A stretch of DNA of 64,000 bases from JBEHWX01 sp048498995 (GTDB taxonomy: Bacteria > Bacteroidota > Ignavibacteria > OLB7), in contig JBEHWX010000002.1 in NCBI GenBank assembly GCA_048498995.1, forward strand, positions 55,120-119,119, written 5' to 3'. The notes below the pieces were generated by a model. It worked only from the letters and a program-made list of their open reading frames with translations, searched no databases and was not told where the DNA came from. Positions 16,770 through 25,101 of this stretch are shown piece by piece. Every line of letters begins with the position of its first letter. Position 1 is the first letter of the stretch. Position numbers and translations under genes: made by a program.

Positions 16770-16819
16770 GGAATGTAGCGTCGCAATAGCCTCCCTGCCA
16801 GTCCCCTTTTGTGTACCCT
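16770..16819 (-). promoter_or_regulatory. Element E: conserved promoter before the Cys-rich secreted protein
   Basis: Minus strand AGGGTACACAAAAGGGGACT (complement of 16800-16819), exactly 22 nt, then TACATTCC (16770-16777), a weaker match to TAnnTTTG. The element begins 4 nt after the stop codon of the LuxR-type regulator gene and points at the secreted-protein gene at 16672. It is the only copy with an obvious protein-coding target. Confidence 0.72.
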
Positions 16820-16823
16820 GCAA

Positions 16824-17603
16824 TCAGTCCAAGGTATCGTCCGGTTTCTTCAGCCCCATTCTCGCGGTGAAATACATCGCAAAAAGCTCTCCCTGGCTCC
16901 GCACTCCGGTCCGCTGGTGAATGCGTTTCACGTGCTTTTTAACCGTGTCGAGCTTGATGCCGAGGTGGTCGGCGGTCTCCTTGTAGGAATATCCGAGCAG
17001 GAGATGGGCGATAATCTTCCGGTCCTGCATCGTAAGTCGGGCATCCTCTCCCATGTGCACCAGCGCCTGGTAGTAGACGCGGTCGACCGGCTTGGCGTAG
17101 TGGTGGCGCGCCAACGCATCCGAGAGCATGAAGACGAGAAACGGACGGAACGATTCCATCAGCTCAAGCGTCTCGGCGGAAATCGGACGCTGATCTTTTT
17201 CCCGGAAGAGAATAATCGATCCCAGATAGGCGGTTCCCTTGTAGAAATATTCGAACCCGTGCGGATCCTGATAGAGATGGAATGGGAAATTGAGCCTCCG
17301 GGATTCCTCGATGATTTTTACCGACATCGGCGTATCCAGGTCGAGCTCCGAGGTCACGATATCGGGGCCTTCCACCGGTTTCCCATCGACGACGCGCTGC
17401 GTGATCGACCAGCCGGGACGATATCCGCTCGGGTCGTCCATTCTGCACGCGGTATTCGGGACGACGAGGATGCGGTCCACGTCACCAAGGAACTGCTGCA
17501 GCACGGTCCGAAACGCAACGATCCAGTCCTCCAGATGGAGCGTTATCGGAAGAGAGTTGAGAAACTCGAACATCTCGGCTGGGATGGCTCGCGTGGTATT
17601 CAT
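16824..17603 (-). CDS. LuxR-family transcriptional regulator
   Basis: 259 aa from the chosen start MNTTRAIPAEMFEF; GGAG lies 6 nt before this ATG, while the longer frame start at 17651 has no ribosome site. The last 70 residues hold a LuxR/GerE helix-turn-helix: DRKIIAHLLLGYSYKE is the first part and TADHLGIKLDTVKKHVKRI the recognition region, near residues 193-230. The N-terminal 180 residues have no family I can name; they read like a sensory or partner-binding domain. There is no signal peptide or receiver-domain motif. Directly downstream, 4 nt past the stop, is promoter element E. The proximity makes this protein the obvious candidate to bind the GTACACAAA elements, but that is inference. 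Confidence 0.85.
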   Translation of the reverse strand: MNTTRAIPAEMFEFLNSLPITLHLEDWIVAFRTVLQQFLGDVDRILVVPNTACRMDDPSGYRPGWSITQRVVDGKPVEGPDIVTSELDLDTPMSVKIIEESRRLNFPFHLYQDPHGFEYFYKGTAYLGSIILFREKDQRPISAETLELMESFRPFLVFMLSDALARHHYAKPVDRVYYQALVHMGEDARLTMQDRKIIAHLLLGYSYKETADHLGIKLDTVKKHVKRIHQRTGVRSQGELFAMYFTARMGLKKPDDTLD

Positions 17604-18038
17604 TGAGCTCCGTATCTCGGGATCCTGTGGGGAGGGAGCGTGCGCGGACATGAAAGGAACAATCTACGCATTGGCCCCATCTCGCGTGTTTACAAATAGC
17701 AATGTCGCCGGCTGGGGAGGCCGCGATCACCGGTGGCGAGGCGGCGATGGCGGTGCCGGCGGTGCCGATGTGCCTTCTTCCGACAGACCGCTCCGGAGCG
17801 GTCGATCCGGTGAGGCCGGGAGCCGGCGGCAATGCGCGCACGGCGGCCGCGAGGGAGCTCCGGGGGGATGGGGGGCCATATCTCCACGGAGGCCGCGAGC
17901 CAGACGTATCCGGCGCCATCCGAGGGGAACCGCGCCACCGGACGGCATCTACCGACACGCCCGCCGAAGCGATCGCTCCGGCGGGCGTGTTCCAGATCAT
18001 CTTCACCCCGCTCTTGCCGGGTCGTACCGCCGGAGCGA
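17604..18038. other. Intergenic region between the regulator and glyQS
   Basis: No gene is supported. A strong inverted repeat lies at 17955-17990. The stretch 17680-17900 is very GC-rich with GGCGGTG-like runs. I found no clear promoter for the regulator. Confidence 0.5.
17955..17990 (-). terminator. Probable terminator hairpin after glyQS
   Basis: ACACGCCCGCCG (17955-17966) pairs with CGGCGGGCGTGT (17979-17990), and the inner AGCGATCGCT can extend the stem. It lies about 50 nt beyond the glyQS stop. There is no T-tract, so termination is likely but not certain. Confidence 0.5.
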
Positions 18039-19625
18039 TTATCCCTCGACCTTTTCGGCCACGAAGTCCTTCAGCTTCTCGGCCGGGACACGGACCTGCT
18101 CCATCGAGTCGCGGTCGCGGACGGTGACCGTCCCGTCCTCGAGGGTCTGTCCGTCCACGGTGGCGCAGAAGGGGGTTCCCACCTCGTCCTGCCGGCGATA
18201 GCGTCGGCCGACGGCGCCGGAATCGTCGTAGAAGGTCTTGTAGGAGCGCTGAACGTCGCGATAGAGCTTCGTCGCGAACTCCGGCATCCCCTCCTTGTTG
18301 ACCAGCGGAAGGATGGCCAGCTTGTAGGGGGCCAGCTTCGGGTGGAACCGGAGGACGGTCCGCTTCTCGCCGTTGACCTCCTCCTCGCTGTAGGCGTCGA
18401 TCAGGAAGGCCATCGTGGAGCGGGAGGCGCCGACCGAGGTCTCGATCACGAACGGCGTGTAGCGCTCGTTGGCCTGCTGGTCGTAGTACTCGAGCTTCTT
18501 GCCGGAGAACTCGGCGTGACGGCCGAGGTCGAAATCGCTCCGGTTGTGGATTCCCTCGATCTCACCCCAGCCGAAGGGGAAATCGTACTCGATATCGACC
18601 GCGGCGCGCGCATAGTGGGCGAGCTTGTCGTGCGGCTTCAGCCGGAGGCGGTCCATCGTCATCCCGCAGTCGCGGTACCAGTTCCAGCGCTGCTCGCGCC
18701 AGTACTCGTACCAGGTCGTGTCCTCCCCCGGCTTGACGAAGAACTGCATCTCCATCTGCTCGAACTCGCGGGTACGGAAGAGGAAGTTTTTCGTGTTGAT
18801 CTCGTTGCGGAACGCCTTGCCGATCTGCGCGATGCCGAAGGGGACCTTCTGCCGCGAGGACTGCAGGACGTTGTTGAAGTTGACGAAGATGCCCTGCGCG
18901 GTCTCCGGGCGGAGGAACACGGCGGCGGAGGTTTCCTCCAGCGGGCCGATGTAGGTCTTGAACATCAGATTGAACTGCCGCGGCTGGGTGAAGCTCCCCT
19001 TGTTGCCGCAGTTCGGGCAGGTGACCTCCGGGCTGGTGAGGGCGCGGGCGGCCACGTCGGTGTTGGTCGCCAGATAGGAGCAGGTCGACTCGATCTCCTG
19101 TTCGGACATCGCGTTGACGGCGTGATGCAGGGCATCCTTCCGCTCCTTGATCCCCTCGTGCTCGGCGTGCTCGGCGCCCGCCTTCTCCCCGGCGCCCGCC
19201 TTGACGGCGACGTAGGCCTCGTGGAGCGCCTGCGCATCGTCGGAGGCATCGACCAGCGCCTTGACCAGATCCTTCTTCCGCTTGGCCGGCATCTCCTCGA
19301 TGAAGGTATCGACCCGGTAGCGGGACTTGCAGATACGGCAGTCGACCATCGGATCCGAGAAGTTCTGGACGTGGCCGGAGGCCTCCCAGACGCGCGGATG
19401 CATCAGAATCGCCGCGTCGATCCCCTCGACATCGTCACGGTAGGTCATCGCGCGCCACCAGGCCTCCTTGACGTTCCGGAGGAGCTCCACGCCGTAGGGC
19501 CCGTAATCCCAGCAGCCGTTCAGGCCGCCGTAGATCTCGGAGGATTGGAAGATGAAGCCGCGACGCTTGGCCAGCGAGACGATGGTTTCCAGGGACACGT
19601 TCGACTTGGGTTCTGCGGTTGCCAT
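18039..19625 (-). CDS. glyQS: Glycyl-tRNA synthetase, single-chain dimeric type
   Basis: 528 aa from the chosen start MATAEPKSNVSLETIVSLAK; the upstream part of the frame overlaps the promoter and looks untranslated. It is a class II synthetase: IYGGLNGCWDYGPYG near the N-terminus is the typical alpha2 GlyRS opening, IGKAFRNEINTKNFLFRTREF is motif 2, and the C-terminal part has the anticodon-binding domain (LAPYKLAILPLVNKEGM). A CxxC pair (CRICKSRYR, and later CPNCGNKG) suggests zinc binding in the inserted domain. The enzyme charges tRNA-Gly. An Ala/Glu/His-rich helical insert near 120-190 is longer than in many homologues. It is divergent from the Lon-like protease gene. Confidence 0.95.
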   Translation of the reverse strand: MATAEPKSNVSLETIVSLAKRRGFIFQSSEIYGGLNGCWDYGPYGVELLRNVKEAWWRAMTYRDDVEGIDAAILMHPRVWEASGHVQNFSDPMVDCRICKSRYRVDTFIEEMPAKRKKDLVKALVDASDDAQALHEAYVAVKAGAGEKAGAEHAEHEGIKERKDALHHAVNAMSEQEIESTCSYLATNTDVAARALTSPEVTCPNCGNKGSFTQPRQFNLMFKTYIGPLEETSAAVFLRPETAQGIFVNFNNVLQSSRQKVPFGIAQIGKAFRNEINTKNFLFRTREFEQMEMQFFVKPGEDTTWYEYWREQRWNWYRDCGMTMDRLRLKPHDKLAHYARAAVDIEYDFPFGWGEIEGIHNRSDFDLGRHAEFSGKKLEYYDQQANERYTPFVIETSVGASRSTMAFLIDAYSEEEVNGEKRTVLRFHPKLAPYKLAILPLVNKEGMPEFATKLYRDVQRSYKTFYDDSGAVGRRYRRQDEVGTPFCATVDGQTLEDGTVTVRDRDSMEQVRVPAEKLKDFVAEKVEG

Positions 19626-19661
19626 AGGTTGATCCGGATTCGATAATACCGTTTGAGCCGG

Positions 19662-19669
19662 CAAAACTA
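19662..19669 (-). promoter_or_regulatory. Candidate -7 box of glyQS
   Basis: The minus strand reads TAGTTTTG, a perfect match to TAnnTTTG, 36 nt before the chosen glyQS start. TTG triplets lie 16 and 24 nt further upstream; neither spacing is ideal. It supports the start at 19625 over the upstream ATG at 19688, which would lie before this promoter. Confidence 0.5.
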
Positions 19670-19772
19670 GAAGAATCGGCCGAAGCAACGAAGCAAAGAA
19701 TCGCCTCGGTAGGCACGAGAATTATTATACTACGCCAGTTCTGTTCCTTGAGCTGGAGGTTTCCCAAGCGAT

Positions 19773-22319
19773 ATGGCGGATTCTTCGACGAACTCTCACG
19801 AAACCGGTGGCGCGCAGACGCCCCGGCTCGAGCTGCGTGCCAGAGCCCTGCGCTGGTATGCCGATACGTCCCTTTTCAACTTTCCATCGACGGCGTTCAT
19901 CGAGCCCCTTCAGGGGATCATCGGCCAGCGGCGCGCGCTCGACGCGCTGACCCTCGGCGCGGAGATCTTCTCCCCGGGCTACAACATCTTCGTCAGCGGC
20001 CTGTCCGGCACCGGACGCCTGACGACGATCAAGGATCTGCTGCTCCGGCTCCGGCCCGAGTGCAACGTTCCGCACGATTACGCCTACGTCCACAACTTCG
20101 ACTCTCCGGACTGTCCCCGGCTGATCCTGTTTCCAAAAGGAAAGGCGCTCGGGTTCTCGACCGCGATGTCCGAGGCGATCACCTACCTGGCCTCCCAGAT
20201 CCCGAAGCTCTTCGACGACGAGAAGTTCCGGGGTGGGAAGCGGCAGATCGTCGAGGATTACCAGCGGCGCGAGAAGGAGATGCTCGCCGAGTTCGAGGCG
20301 CGCATCGAGCCGCGCGGATTCGCGCTGCAGCACGCCAAGACCAATCCGGACATCGTGCAGCCGGAGATCCTCCCGATCATCAAGGGGCAGTCGCATCAGT
20401 ATTCCGAGCTGGAGCGCCTCGTCACCGAGGGGGAGATAACCCAGGAGCAGGCCGACGAGATCGGCACCAAGTACAAGGAGGTCCGGACCGAGCTCTACGA
20501 TCTGGCCAAGCTCGGGATGAAGCTCTCCCAGGAGTTTCAGCGCGAGGTGGCCAGCTACGAGCATGAATCGGTCCGCCTGCTGGTTCAGGCCACGCTCGAC
20601 GAGGTCGGCTCACGCTATCCGTTCGAGCATGTGAAGGATCACCTCGCGGATGTGCGGGACGATATCCTCAAGAATCTCGACCTGTTCCGGCAGCGGAACG
20701 AGGAGAAGACCGAGCAGCAGCACAAGGGGAAGGAAACCCCGCAGAAGTCCGATCCCTTCAGGATCTACAGCGTCAACGTGGTGCTCGACAACTCCAAGCT
20801 CGACGGGTGCCCGGTGGTGATCGAGACCACCCCGACCTTCGTCAACCTCTTCGGCACCGTCGAGAAGGTCTACGACGACCGGGGCGCCTGGACCACCGAT
20901 TTCACCCGGATCAAGGGGGGATCGATCCTCCGCGCCGACGGCGGCTACCTGATCATCAACGCCACCGACGCGCTCTCCGAGGCCGGCGTCTGGAAGGCGC
21001 TCAAGCGGGTGCTCCTCCATCGGAAGCTCGAGATCCAGTCGATCGAGAGCTTCTTCCAGTCGGCCTCCCTCCCGTCGGCGATGAAGCCGCAGGCGATCGA
21101 TCTGAACGTGAAGGTGATCATGATCGGCGACTCCCGCCTGTATCAGACACTCTACAACATCGACGAGGATTTCCGGAAGATCTTCAAGATCAACGCCCAG
21201 TTCGATTACGAGCTGGAGCGGACCGACGGCGTGCTGCTGGAGTACGCGCGCTTCATCCGGAAGATGTCCGACGAGGAGAACCTGCTCCATTTCGATCCGG
21301 AAGGGGTGGCCGCGGTGGTCGAGTACGCCGTGGAGAAGGCCGGACACAGCCGGAAGATCTCCCTTGTCTTCAGCGACATCGCCGACCTGCTCCGCGAGGC
21401 GAGCTTCTGGGCCGAGAAATCGAGCGCCGAGGTGGTCAGCCGCTATCACGTGGAGAAGGCGCACCGGATGATGATCGACCGGAACGCGATGTGGAAGGAG
21501 AAGACGCTGGAGCGGATTCTGGAAGGGGCGCTGATGATCGACACGACCGGCTCGAAGGTCGGTCAGATCAACGGCCTGGCGGTCTACAGCGTCGGCCAGG
21601 CATCGTTCGGCAAGCCCTCCAGGGTCACGGCCACGGTGGCCGTGGGCGGACAGGGGATCGTGAACATCGAGCGGGAGGCGCGCCTGAGCGGGAACATCCA
21701 CTCCAAGGGGGTGCTGATCCTGACCGGGTTCCTCCGGAACCGCTTCGCGCAGCGGCGTCCACTCTCGCTGTCGGCCTCGATCGTCTTCGAGCAGTCCTAC
21801 GGCGGCGTCGACGGCGATTCGGCCTCCTCGACGGAGATCTACGCGCTGATGTCGGCGCTGAGCCGCCTGCCGATCCGCCAGGATCTGTCGGTGACCGGGT
21901 CGATCAATCAGTGGGGAGAGATTCAGCCGATCGGCGGCGTGAAGGAGAAGATCGAGGGGTTCTTCGAGATCTGCTCGGTGCGCGGCCTCTCCGGCACGCA
22001 GGGGGTGCTGATCCCGATCCAGAACGTCCCGGATCTGATGCTCAAGACCGAGGTGGTCGAGGCGGTGGCGGCCGGACAGTTCCACATCTACGCCATCACC
22101 ACGGTCGACGAGGGGATCGAGCTGCTGACCGGCATTCCGGCCGGCAAGCGGGACTCGGCGGGGAACTACCCTCCGGGATCGGTCAACTTCCTGGTGGAGC
22201 GGCGCCTGACGGAGCTTGCCGAGGCGCTCAGGGAGAGCCTCCCCTTCTACGCCAACGGATCGCTTGCCGCGCTCCTGCCGGCCGAACAGGAAGAGCTCGA
22301 CGGCGACGGCGAGGAGTAG
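19773..22319 (+). CDS. Lon-like ATP-dependent protease (AAA_32/Lon_C type)
   Basis: 848 aa, the length of the YcbZ-like Lon family found in many bacteria. The N-terminal AAA module starts with GIIGQRRALDAL. Its P-loop reads GLSGTGRLT, with Arg where Lys is usual. The central part is helical (about 150-330), and ADGGYLIINATDALSE resembles the Walker B area. The C-terminal Lon protease domain has the Ser-Lys dyad S683 (in DGDSASS) and K724 (in GGVKEKI). It should be a cytoplasmic protein-quality protease. The gene is divergent from glyQS with about 147 nt between starts. TATTATACT near 19728-19737 could be a -10 element. Confidence 0.9.
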   Translation: MADSSTNSHETGGAQTPRLELRARALRWYADTSLFNFPSTAFIEPLQGIIGQRRALDALTLGAEIFSPGYNIFVSGLSGTGRLTTIKDLLLRLRPECNVPHDYAYVHNFDSPDCPRLILFPKGKALGFSTAMSEAITYLASQIPKLFDDEKFRGGKRQIVEDYQRREKEMLAEFEARIEPRGFALQHAKTNPDIVQPEILPIIKGQSHQYSELERLVTEGEITQEQADEIGTKYKEVRTELYDLAKLGMKLSQEFQREVASYEHESVRLLVQATLDEVGSRYPFEHVKDHLADVRDDILKNLDLFRQRNEEKTEQQHKGKETPQKSDPFRIYSVNVVLDNSKLDGCPVVIETTPTFVNLFGTVEKVYDDRGAWTTDFTRIKGGSILRADGGYLIINATDALSEAGVWKALKRVLLHRKLEIQSIESFFQSASLPSAMKPQAIDLNVKVIMIGDSRLYQTLYNIDEDFRKIFKINAQFDYELERTDGVLLEYARFIRKMSDEENLLHFDPEGVAAVVEYAVEKAGHSRKISLVFSDIADLLREASFWAEKSSAEVVSRYHVEKAHRMMIDRNAMWKEKTLERILEGALMIDTTGSKVGQINGLAVYSVGQASFGKPSRVTATVAVGGQGIVNIEREARLSGNIHSKGVLILTGFLRNRFAQRRPLSLSASIVFEQSYGGVDGDSASSTEIYALMSALSRLPIRQDLSVTGSINQWGEIQPIGGVKEKIEGFFEICSVRGLSGTQGVLIPIQNVPDLMLKTEVVEAVAAGQFHIYAITTVDEGIELLTGIPAGKRDSAGNYPPGSVNFLVERRLTELAEALRESLPFYANGSLAALLPAEQEELDGDGEE

Positions 22320-22512
22320 CCGCCGCCCCGACTGACTGCCCCGACTGACCGGGCCGATGGACCGAGCCGGTGATCTGGGCCGCAGTGCGCGCGACACACA
22401 TCGACATTCCCCGGAGCGCGCCTGCCGGAGGACGATATGGTATTTTGCCGGGAGCCCCGACCGATCGGCCGGGGCTCCCGCTGTTTCAGACAACCCGCAT
22501 TTCCTGACCGCG

Positions 22513-23202
22513 ATGACCGATTCCCAACCCGCTTCCGGCGCCGCGCGCCGGCTCTACCTGTCCCCCTCCCTCCTGTCGGCCGACTTCACGCGGCTCGGCG
22601 AGGACGTGGCGATGCTGACCGAGGGGGGCGCCGATTTCCTCCACGTCGACGTGATGGACGGCCACTTCGTCCCGAACATCACGATCGGGCCGCCGGTCGT
22701 GGCCGCGCTCCGGAAGATCACCGAGCTTCCGCTGGACTGCCATCTGATGATCTCCGATCCGGATCGCTATCTGGAGGATTTCGCCAAGGCGGGGGCCACG
22801 TATATCACGGTGCACGTCGAGGCGGCGCTCCACCTGCACCGGACGGTGCAGCGGATCAGGCAGCTCGGCTGCCGCGCCGGGGTGACGCTGAACCCGGCGA
22901 CGCCGCTGTCGGTGCTGGAGGAGATTCTCCCCTACGTCGACATGGTGCTGCTGATGTCGGTCGAGCCGGGCTTCGGCGGACAGTCGTTCATCCCCTCCCT
23001 CTTTCGCCGCGCCTCGACGCTTCGGCGGATGCTCGAGGAGACCGGGCGGCCGGAGGTGCTGATCGAGGCCGACGGCGGGATCAAGCTGGAGAATATCCGG
23101 GAGGTCTACGAGGCGGGGGTGGACGTGGTGGTCAGCGGCTCCGGGATCTTCGACACGCCGAGCCCGATCGACACGCTGCGGCGGATGAAGAGCATCGTCT
23201 GA
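22513..23202 (+). CDS. rpe: Ribulose-phosphate 3-epimerase
   Basis: 229 aa from MTDSQPASGAARRLYLSPSL; the frame is open further upstream but that part has no family similarity. It is a TIM barrel with the family motifs LSADFTRLGE, HVDVMDGHFVPN, MSVEPGFGGQSF and EADGGI. Predicted metal ligands are H44, D46, H77 and D187. It interconverts ribulose 5-phosphate and xylulose 5-phosphate in the pentose phosphate pathway. The N-terminal ten residues are an extra, non-conserved extension. It converges on the rpsR group, with a hairpin between them. Confidence 0.95.
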   Translation: MTDSQPASGAARRLYLSPSLLSADFTRLGEDVAMLTEGGADFLHVDVMDGHFVPNITIGPPVVAALRKITELPLDCHLMISDPDRYLEDFAKAGATYITVHVEAALHLHRTVQRIRQLGCRAGVTLNPATPLSVLEEILPYVDMVLLMSVEPGFGGQSFIPSLFRRASTLRRMLEETGRPEVLIEADGGIKLENIREVYEAGVDVVVSGSGIFDTPSPIDTLRRMKSIV

Positions 23203-23262
23203 TCGAGGGGGAGGAGATGAGATTCGGAGGGGGGAGGCGATATCGGGCGGACGAAACGGAAG

Positions 23263-23293
23263 CGGGCCGGGAGCAAGAGCTTCCGGCCCGTTT
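23263..23293 (+). terminator. Hairpin between convergent rpe and rpsR
   Basis: CGGGCCGG (23263-23270) pairs with CCGGCCCG (23283-23290), followed by TTT. It could serve both directions, about 45-60 nt past each stop. Confidence 0.6.
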
Positions 23294-23336
23294 CACATCA
23301 TCTTCGTTCGATCGACACGGCGCGAGGCGCGCAATA

Positions 23337-23603
23337 TCAGCGATTGTCCTCGGCGACGAAGGGGAGCAGGGCGAGATGGCGAGCGTACTTCACCGCGCGG
23401 GTGATGGCACGCTGCTGCTTGGCCGTGACGCCGGTGATCCTCTTCGGGAGGATCTTCCCCTGGTCGTTGATGAAGCGCTGAAGGAGCTTCGTGTTCGTGT
23501 AATCGATGTACTCGATCCCCTTCAGAGGGTTCCGCTTGCGGCGCGGGGGATCATTACGCTTCTGGCGCTGCTGGGCGTTGTCGTTGTCGTGTCGACGGAT
23601 CAT
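23337..23603 (-). CDS. rpsR: 30S ribosomal protein S18
   Basis: 88 aa. The core NPLKGIEYIDYTNTKLLQRF followed by GKILPKRITGVTAKQQRAIT is diagnostic for S18. It binds S6 and 16S rRNA on the platform of the small subunit. The N-terminal 25 residues are rich in Arg, Asn and Gln. It is the last of three small minus-strand genes (23972-24139, rpmE, rpsR). Finding rpsR beside rpmE rather than rpsF is unusual. Confidence 0.96.
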   Translation of the reverse strand: MIRRHDNDNAQQRQKRNDPPRRKRNPLKGIEYIDYTNTKLLQRFINDQGKILPKRITGVTAKQQRAITRAVKYARHLALLPFVAEDNR

Positions 23604-23675
23604 CGAAGTTCGTTGATAATGCGTATATGAATGCTACTGTATCGTACGCGTTCAAGGATCGAGGCGGTGCCTCGA

Positions 23676-23912
23676 TTACTCCGTGGCGCCCTGCTTGGCG
23701 GTGCGCATGTCCTGCGACTTCTTGAAGCGCTGATTGAAGCGATCGATACGGCCGGCCGTGTCGATCATCTTCTGGCGACCCGTGAAGAACGGATGGCACT
23801 CGGAGCAGATCTCGAGCTTGATGTCGCCGACCGTCGAGCGGGTGATGAAGCTGTTGCCGCAGACACAGGTCACGCGGGCCGGGACATACTTCGGATGGAT
23901 GGAATCTTTCAT
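23676..23912 (-). CDS. rpmE: 50S ribosomal protein L31
   Basis: 78 aa from MKDSIHPKYVPARVTCVCGN. The frame stays open upstream, but the family always starts at MK.(D/G)IHP. The Cys-containing form is present (C16, C18, C36 and C39), so the protein probably binds zinc and is the housekeeping, not the zinc-starvation, version. Homologous L31 proteins connect the ribosomal subunits. The gene is 72 nt upstream of rpsR and 59 nt downstream of the small basic gene at 23972-24139. Confidence 0.95.
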   Translation of the reverse strand: MKDSIHPKYVPARVTCVCGNSFITRSTVGDIKLEICSECHPFFTGRQKMIDTAGRIDRFNQRFKKSQDMRTAKQGATE

Positions 23913-23971
23913 GGTTCTATGCTGCGTCGAAAGGTTGCGTATGCGTTCGTATGCTCGCTGCCGGGGAACGA

Positions 23972-24139
23972 TCAGGCCTTGATCGCCTGCTCGACGTCGG
24001 CAAGATCCTTCACTTTGATGAAGCGCTCGTTGAACTTGAAGGTCCCCTTCTCGGTCTTGTCGGTCATGATCACCTTGACGGAGATGAAGTCGTCCTTCTT
24101 CTTCTTGTTCTTGTCGGAGAAGGTCTGTGTCTTTGCCAT
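23972..24139 (-). CDS. Small basic protein, possibly a DUF4295-like ribosome-associated protein
   Basis: 55 aa, starting MAKTQTFSDKNKKKKDDFIS. It is Lys-rich, with a short beta-like segment (SVKVIMTDKTEKGTFKFNER) and an acidic end. Size, basicity and the VKVI...KTEKG.FKF.E pattern recall DUF4295, a tiny protein found next to ribosomal protein genes in Bacteroidota. Here it leads a set with rpmE and rpsR, which supports a ribosomal role. The assignment is from memory of the family pattern and is tentative, but the gene is very likely real: a different frame across the same bases gives only low-complexity residues. Confidence 0.6.
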   Translation of the reverse strand: MAKTQTFSDKNKKKKDDFISVKVIMTDKTEKGTFKFNERFIKVKDLADVEQAIKA

Positions 24140-24540
24140 GGTCTTCGCTCAGGTAATAAGATTCTCGTTTCGTCTGGCCGTACCCTGTATGACGAATAGC
24201 CACCCCGAACTAGTTCATTTTCGAACCGGGTTCATCCTGGAAGTGACCGGGTCAGCGCCTGACCTGACCGAATTCCGCGAGCGTCGTACGCATCTCAACA
24301 GCCCCGAAATTTTGGCAGGGCAGCTAAGTTACGGCATCGCCCCTACTCATACAAGCCTCTCGCTGTCGATCCGGTCATTACGGTCTGTTCCAACCGTCCG
24401 CCTTCGGTCCGCCGCGGAGCCTCGGCCGGCCCATTCCCAGCCCCCGAACGGCACTTCGCGGAGCGATTGGCAAGCGCTTTGCGCCTTCTGCCAGATGTCA
24501 TCCGGACCGAACGGTTCGGCGAACATCACTGGAAGGCGTC
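24140..24540. other. Divergent upstream region of the ribosomal set and a lipoprotein
   Basis: About 400 nt with no supported gene. It should hold two divergent promoters. No confident -33/-7 pair was found on either strand. Confidence 0.5.
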
Positions 24541-24945
24541 ATGAAACGACAGAATGCGCTGATTTTCGCCTCGCTGGCCACCGCGATCATGGTGGCCTCC
24601 TGCTCCTCGGCGTACGCGCCGAAGCCGATGGTCGATGCCGGCAACATCGCCGATCCCTCGGCCTTCGGACACAACCTGTTCCACATCGCGGCCAGCGGAA
24701 CGGCCAAGGACTGGGGAACGCAACTGACTGCCGAGCGGCGCGCCATGGGGGATGAGTACGTGACCAAGCACTTCGCCGCCTGGCGCCCGATCCTGCTGGA
24801 GCTGGCGCAGACATTCGGCGGCACCGCCGACAGCACCGAGTTCCGACTCCACGAGAACGGCCTGGAGTTCCAGTTCGACAAGAAATGGAACCTTCTCTTC
24901 CGCGTGAAGAACGAGGATGGCGGCCTGAAGATCAATCAGGACTGA
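24541..24945 (+). CDS. Small lipoprotein of unknown function
   Basis: 134 aa. The signal peptide ends in a lipobox, IMVASC, with Cys21 as the predicted lipidation site. The mature part (about 113 residues) has mixed alpha/beta composition, no internal cysteine besides the lipidated one, and no motif I recognise. It should be anchored to a cell membrane. It stands alone, convergent with tRNA-Leu, and a strong palindrome at 25064-25095 probably ends both transcripts. Confidence 0.75.
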   Translation: MKRQNALIFASLATAIMVASCSSAYAPKPMVDAGNIADPSAFGHNLFHIAASGTAKDWGTQLTAERRAMGDEYVTKHFAAWRPILLELAQTFGGTADSTEFRLHENGLEFQFDKKWNLLFRVKNEDGGLKINQD

Positions 24946-25063
24946 TCCGAATCGGGATGATCCCCGCTCCGGCCGGACCCGTTCGGAGAGAACGGCTCGC
25001 CGGGTAGGGAGTATCGCGACGAGAGCGGATCTCCCGCGACGAGAGCGCTCCCGGAAAACGGAC

Positions 25064-25095
25064 GCAGGGCTCTCCGGCATGCCGGAGAGCCCTGC
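25064..25095 (-). terminator. 32-nt perfect palindrome, terminator of tRNA-Leu(CAA)
   Basis: The 16 nt GCAGGGCTCTCCGGCA at 25064-25079 are exactly complementary to 25080-25095. On the minus strand it lies 6 nt after the tRNA and is followed by GTCCGTTTTCC. It may also stop plus-strand transcripts from the lipoprotein gene. Confidence 0.7.
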
Positions 25096-25101
25096 TGTGC
25101 G

